Part shown: positions 4,404 to 5,454 of the stretch, piece by piece
Numbering within the stretch: position 1 is the first letter of the stretch
How the letters are laid out: every line of letters starts with the position of its first letter
DNA from: Clostridia bacterium
GTDB taxonomy: Bacteria > Bacillota_A > Clostridia > TANB77 > CAG-508
Assembly: GCA_017621295.1 (NCBI GenBank)
Contig: JAGATI010000065.1
Coordinates: 1 to 5,454, forward strand
Direction of reading: 5' to 3'
DNA: 5,454 nt
Notes under the pieces: model-generated
What the model was told of the DNA's origin: nothing
Database searches by the model: none
Seen by the model: only the letters and a program-made list of their open reading frames with translations
Position numbers and translations under genes: made by a program

Positions 4404-5454
4404 TTTTCCACCTTCTATATCCTATTCCATATTTTTCAGCTCTATTTATATTTAGTGCATGTATACCATCTTCATCAGTCATATTAAAGATATCCATTGT
4501 ATCTATGTCATTTTTATTTCTGTTAAGCTCATATGTATATTTACAATCTTTTCCTCTTAATATCTTCAAATTGTATTTATTGAATAAATCTATATCTGAT
4601 TCACTAAAAGAATATTCTGTTTCCTCTTTAGGATGATTATGTGTTATGTAAGATTCCTTTAACTTATCTTTTAAATCATAATCTGGCCATACACTATTAT
4701 TACTTCCATAACATTGATATACTTCTCCATCTCTTGTTATTACTATTGCATTTTCTATATTATCATTTTGTATTATTTTTTCATATTTTTCTAAACAATT
4801 TATAACTTCTTCTTTGTTATTATAATTTATTTTTTCCAACATTGTTGGTTTCGGATGGTTTTGTAATGTGTTTAATTTTGAACTTGCAAGACCATTATAC
4901 TGTATTTTTTCTCGTGTTTCAACTTTTGGCAAATAAATAATATAACTTCTACACCAATGGAATCCATCATTTATTGGAGGACAGTTTAACCCTGTTACTA
5001 ATCCATAACATCGATATTTTTTTATTGTATTATTTGATTTACTATATCTTTCAAACTCATTCCAATCATGAATATAAAATTCTTGATTATTAAGACTTTT
5101 GCACATTTTTGTGGTTGCTTCATCTTCTATAGATATAAATTTACATTTAGCCTTTTTATCTAAGCTATATATACCTTCAATTTTAGCCTGATTATTTATT
5201 CCTATTAATGTTAAATCTATATCTCCAGATATTTTATCATTGTTTATATTAAGTCTAGAATTGCTCTGTCGTTTAATTAAATTCTGATATATGTCATTTG
5301 TTACATCTAACTCTTTTTGTTGTTGTAAATCGATTGTGGCTTGTCTAAATATCTGTTCTGCATTAAATCTTGTTATTGCTTCTATATAATCATTCCATAC
5401 ATAACCTTTTACATTTGGTTGTGCTAACAGATATAAAAATAAAGCCTTATCTAA
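4396..5454 (-). CDS. MuF-type minor head protein with C-terminal HNHP (JAMM-like) domain, N-terminus cut
   Basis: The last 352 residues of a longer protein; the frame stays open to the right window edge, so the internal ATG at 5104-5106 is not the start. Residues 1-100 of the visible part are helical (IDLQQQKELDVTNDIYQNLI and others), as in SPP1 gp7 / Mu gpF minor head proteins, which bind near the portal and may be ejected with DNA. The MuF signature is clear: CKFISIDEATTKMCKSLNNQ (105-124), then a GLVTGLN segment with PPINDGFHWCRSYI (159-172). The C-terminal part (about 215-352) is an added domain with VITRDGEVYQCYG and a HNHP motif (272-275) followed by FSESDIDLF, a pattern resembling JAMM/JAB metalloproteases. 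The spacing (nine residues between HNH and SxxD) is longer than the classic seven, so function is uncertain. The gene overlaps the 60-residue gene by 8 bases and ends at TGA. Confidence 0.85.
   Translation of the reverse strand, partial: LDKALFLYLLAQPNVKGYVWNDYIEAITRFNAEQIFRQATIDLQQQKELDVTNDIYQNLIKRQSNSRLNINNDKISGDIDLTLIGINNQAKIEGIYSLDKKAKCKFISIEDEATTKMCKSLNNQEFYIHDWNEFERYSKSNNTIKKYRCYGLVTGLNCPPINDGFHWCRSYIIYLPKVETREKIQYNGLASSKLNTLQNHPKPTMLEKINYNNKEEVINCLEKYEKIIQNDNIENAIVITRDGEVYQCYGSNNSVWPDYDLKDKLKESYITHNHPKEETEYSFSESDIDLFNKYNLKILRGKDCKYTYELNRNKNDIDTMDIFNMTDEDGIHALNINRAEKYGIGYRRWKND

Noticed and set aside
3949..4455. A 168-residue plus-strand open frame rich in Ser, Phe, Ile and Leu
   Set aside because: It is antisense to two well-supported minus-strand genes with good ribosome binding sites, its composition is what the complement of Lys/Glu-rich coding sequence gives, and it has no ribosome binding site of note.
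5104..5106. ATG at this site as the start of a separate 236-residue protein
   Set aside because: The frame is open through all 116 codons up to the window edge, the upstream residues carry the MuF core (KFISIDEATTK directly before the ATG), and no ribosome binding site precedes it.

Overview
The window is a densely packed stretch of a temperate or lytic siphophage genome (most likely a prophage in a low-GC Firmicute such as a Clostridia-type gut bacterium). All coding sequence runs on the minus strand, so the biological order is right to left. The evidence for the host is the strong A+T bias, AAA/ATA/AGA/TTA-rich codon use, strong AGGAGG-type ribosome binding sites before nearly every gene, and tryptophan written as TGG with TGA used as a stop, which argues against a Mycoplasma-type code. 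No integrase, attachment site, tRNA or host gene is visible, so prophage versus free phage cannot be decided here.

Reading from the right edge: a MuF-type minor head protein runs off the window (4396-5454) and carries an extra C-terminal domain with an HNHP motif. It overlaps a 60-residue charged helical protein (4221-4403), whose stop codon lies in a terminator-like hairpin (4192-4226). Then come a 79-residue unknown protein (3933-4172), a 151-base intergenic region with a second hairpin and palindromes, the scaffolding protein (3779-region start, 3200-3781), the major capsid protein (1988-3178), a 39-residue small protein (1857-1976), then the head-tail connector (1528-1839), the head-closure protein (1175-1528), an HK97 gp10-like protein (649-1173), a tail-terminator-like protein (263-652) and the start of the major tail tube protein (1-247).

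Together this is the head-assembly and head-tail joining module: scaffold and capsid protein build the procapsid, the MuF protein is incorporated near the portal (portal and terminase would be expected just beyond the right edge), the connector and closure proteins seal the filled head, and the gp10-like and terminator proteins join it to the tail tube. Most function calls rest on gene order plus recognisable family patterns, not on database searches.

The parts least explained by a standard phage module are the HNHP domain fused to the MuF protein, the two small genes after it, the two intra-operon hairpins around 3.9 and 4.2 kb, and a tyrosine/threonine-rich insertion within the major capsid protein.
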